DNA of 64,000 nt from Neocallimastix lanati (nom. inval.) (Eukaryota; Neocallimastigomycota; Neocallimastigomycetes; Neocallimastigales; Neocallimastigaceae). A program made the position numbers and the translations under genes. The notes under the pieces were generated by a model that was not told the origin of the DNA, did not search any database, and saw only the letters and a list, made by a program, of their open reading frames with translations. Location of the stretch: the NCBI GenBank assembly GCA_016946835.1, contig JACVTC010000154.1, positions 113,501 to 177,500 of the forward strand, read 5' to 3'. Positions within the stretch are counted from its first letter, which is position 1; each line of letters starts with the position of its first letter. Below are positions 63,873 through 64,000 of the stretch, piece by piece.

Positions 63873-64000
63873 AAAAATATATAATAAAATAATTTATAAA
63901 GATAATTTATAATTTAATAAATGAGGTAAAAAAAAAAAAAATTATTTGATGAATTAAAAAATAAAAAATTAAATTATAAATAATGTTTATAAGGAATAAA

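Overview
The window is extremely AT-rich nuclear DNA. It has long A/T homopolymers, AAT and AAAAT microsatellites, Asn-rich proteins, and short introns that mostly begin GTAAGT, GTATNN or GTAATT and end in AG. The gene content points to a flagellated fungus: a Skt5/Chs4-type chitin synthase regulator with a CaaX end, an INCENP, a Ras GTPase, and a SPATA4-like calponin-homology protein typical of flagellated cells. Together with the base composition this best fits an anaerobic gut fungus (Neocallimastigomycota). That assignment is inference; no rRNA or taxonomic marker is present.

Layout: 0.1-4.1 kb holds two tandem paralogous PAP2 lipid phosphatase genes with all four intron positions conserved. 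5.9-10.2 kb holds a five-exon INCENP/Sli15-like gene whose C-terminal IN-box can only be read after splicing. 11.4-15.0 kb is a decayed MULE-type DNA transposon with terminal inverted repeats, a broken FLYWCH/MULE transposase and an internal foldback structure. 17.7-18.7 kb is a Ras gene that appears to need a 5-nt microexon. 20.3-23.6 kb is a compositionally foreign island of broken genes, including an ankyrin fragment, between two diverged direct repeats. 24.2-25.5 kb is the SPATA4-like gene. 26.6-37.9 kb is minus-strand receptor territory: an intact ten-exon gene (signal peptide, beta-helix-like ectodomain, EGF-like module, seven membrane segments) next to a wrecked paralogue that is split by a decayed copia-type retrotransposon and a 600-bp (AAT)200 tract. 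38-43 kb is gene-free, with satellites and one copy of a dispersed structured element. 43.5-46.4 kb is the Chs4-like gene. 49.3-52.3 kb is an unrecognised 995-aa Asn-rich ORF. 53.1-59.3 kb is an apparently intact Ty1/copia retrotransposon with identical 252-bp LTRs, a CTATA target duplication, a gag/pol +1 overlap, and a primer-binding site that matches the anticodon arm of tRNA-Lys(CUU). The rest is AT-rich spacer with three more copies or relatives of the dispersed element.

The most noteworthy items are the dispersed GC-richer structured element (10.9, 39.0, 60.9 and 63.7 kb), the inferred half-tRNA-Lys priming, the 5-nt Ras microexon, the island between direct repeats, and the beta-helix/EGF/7TM receptor with its interrupted paralogue. 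All translations, splice sites and alignments were done by eye, so exon borders are predictions.
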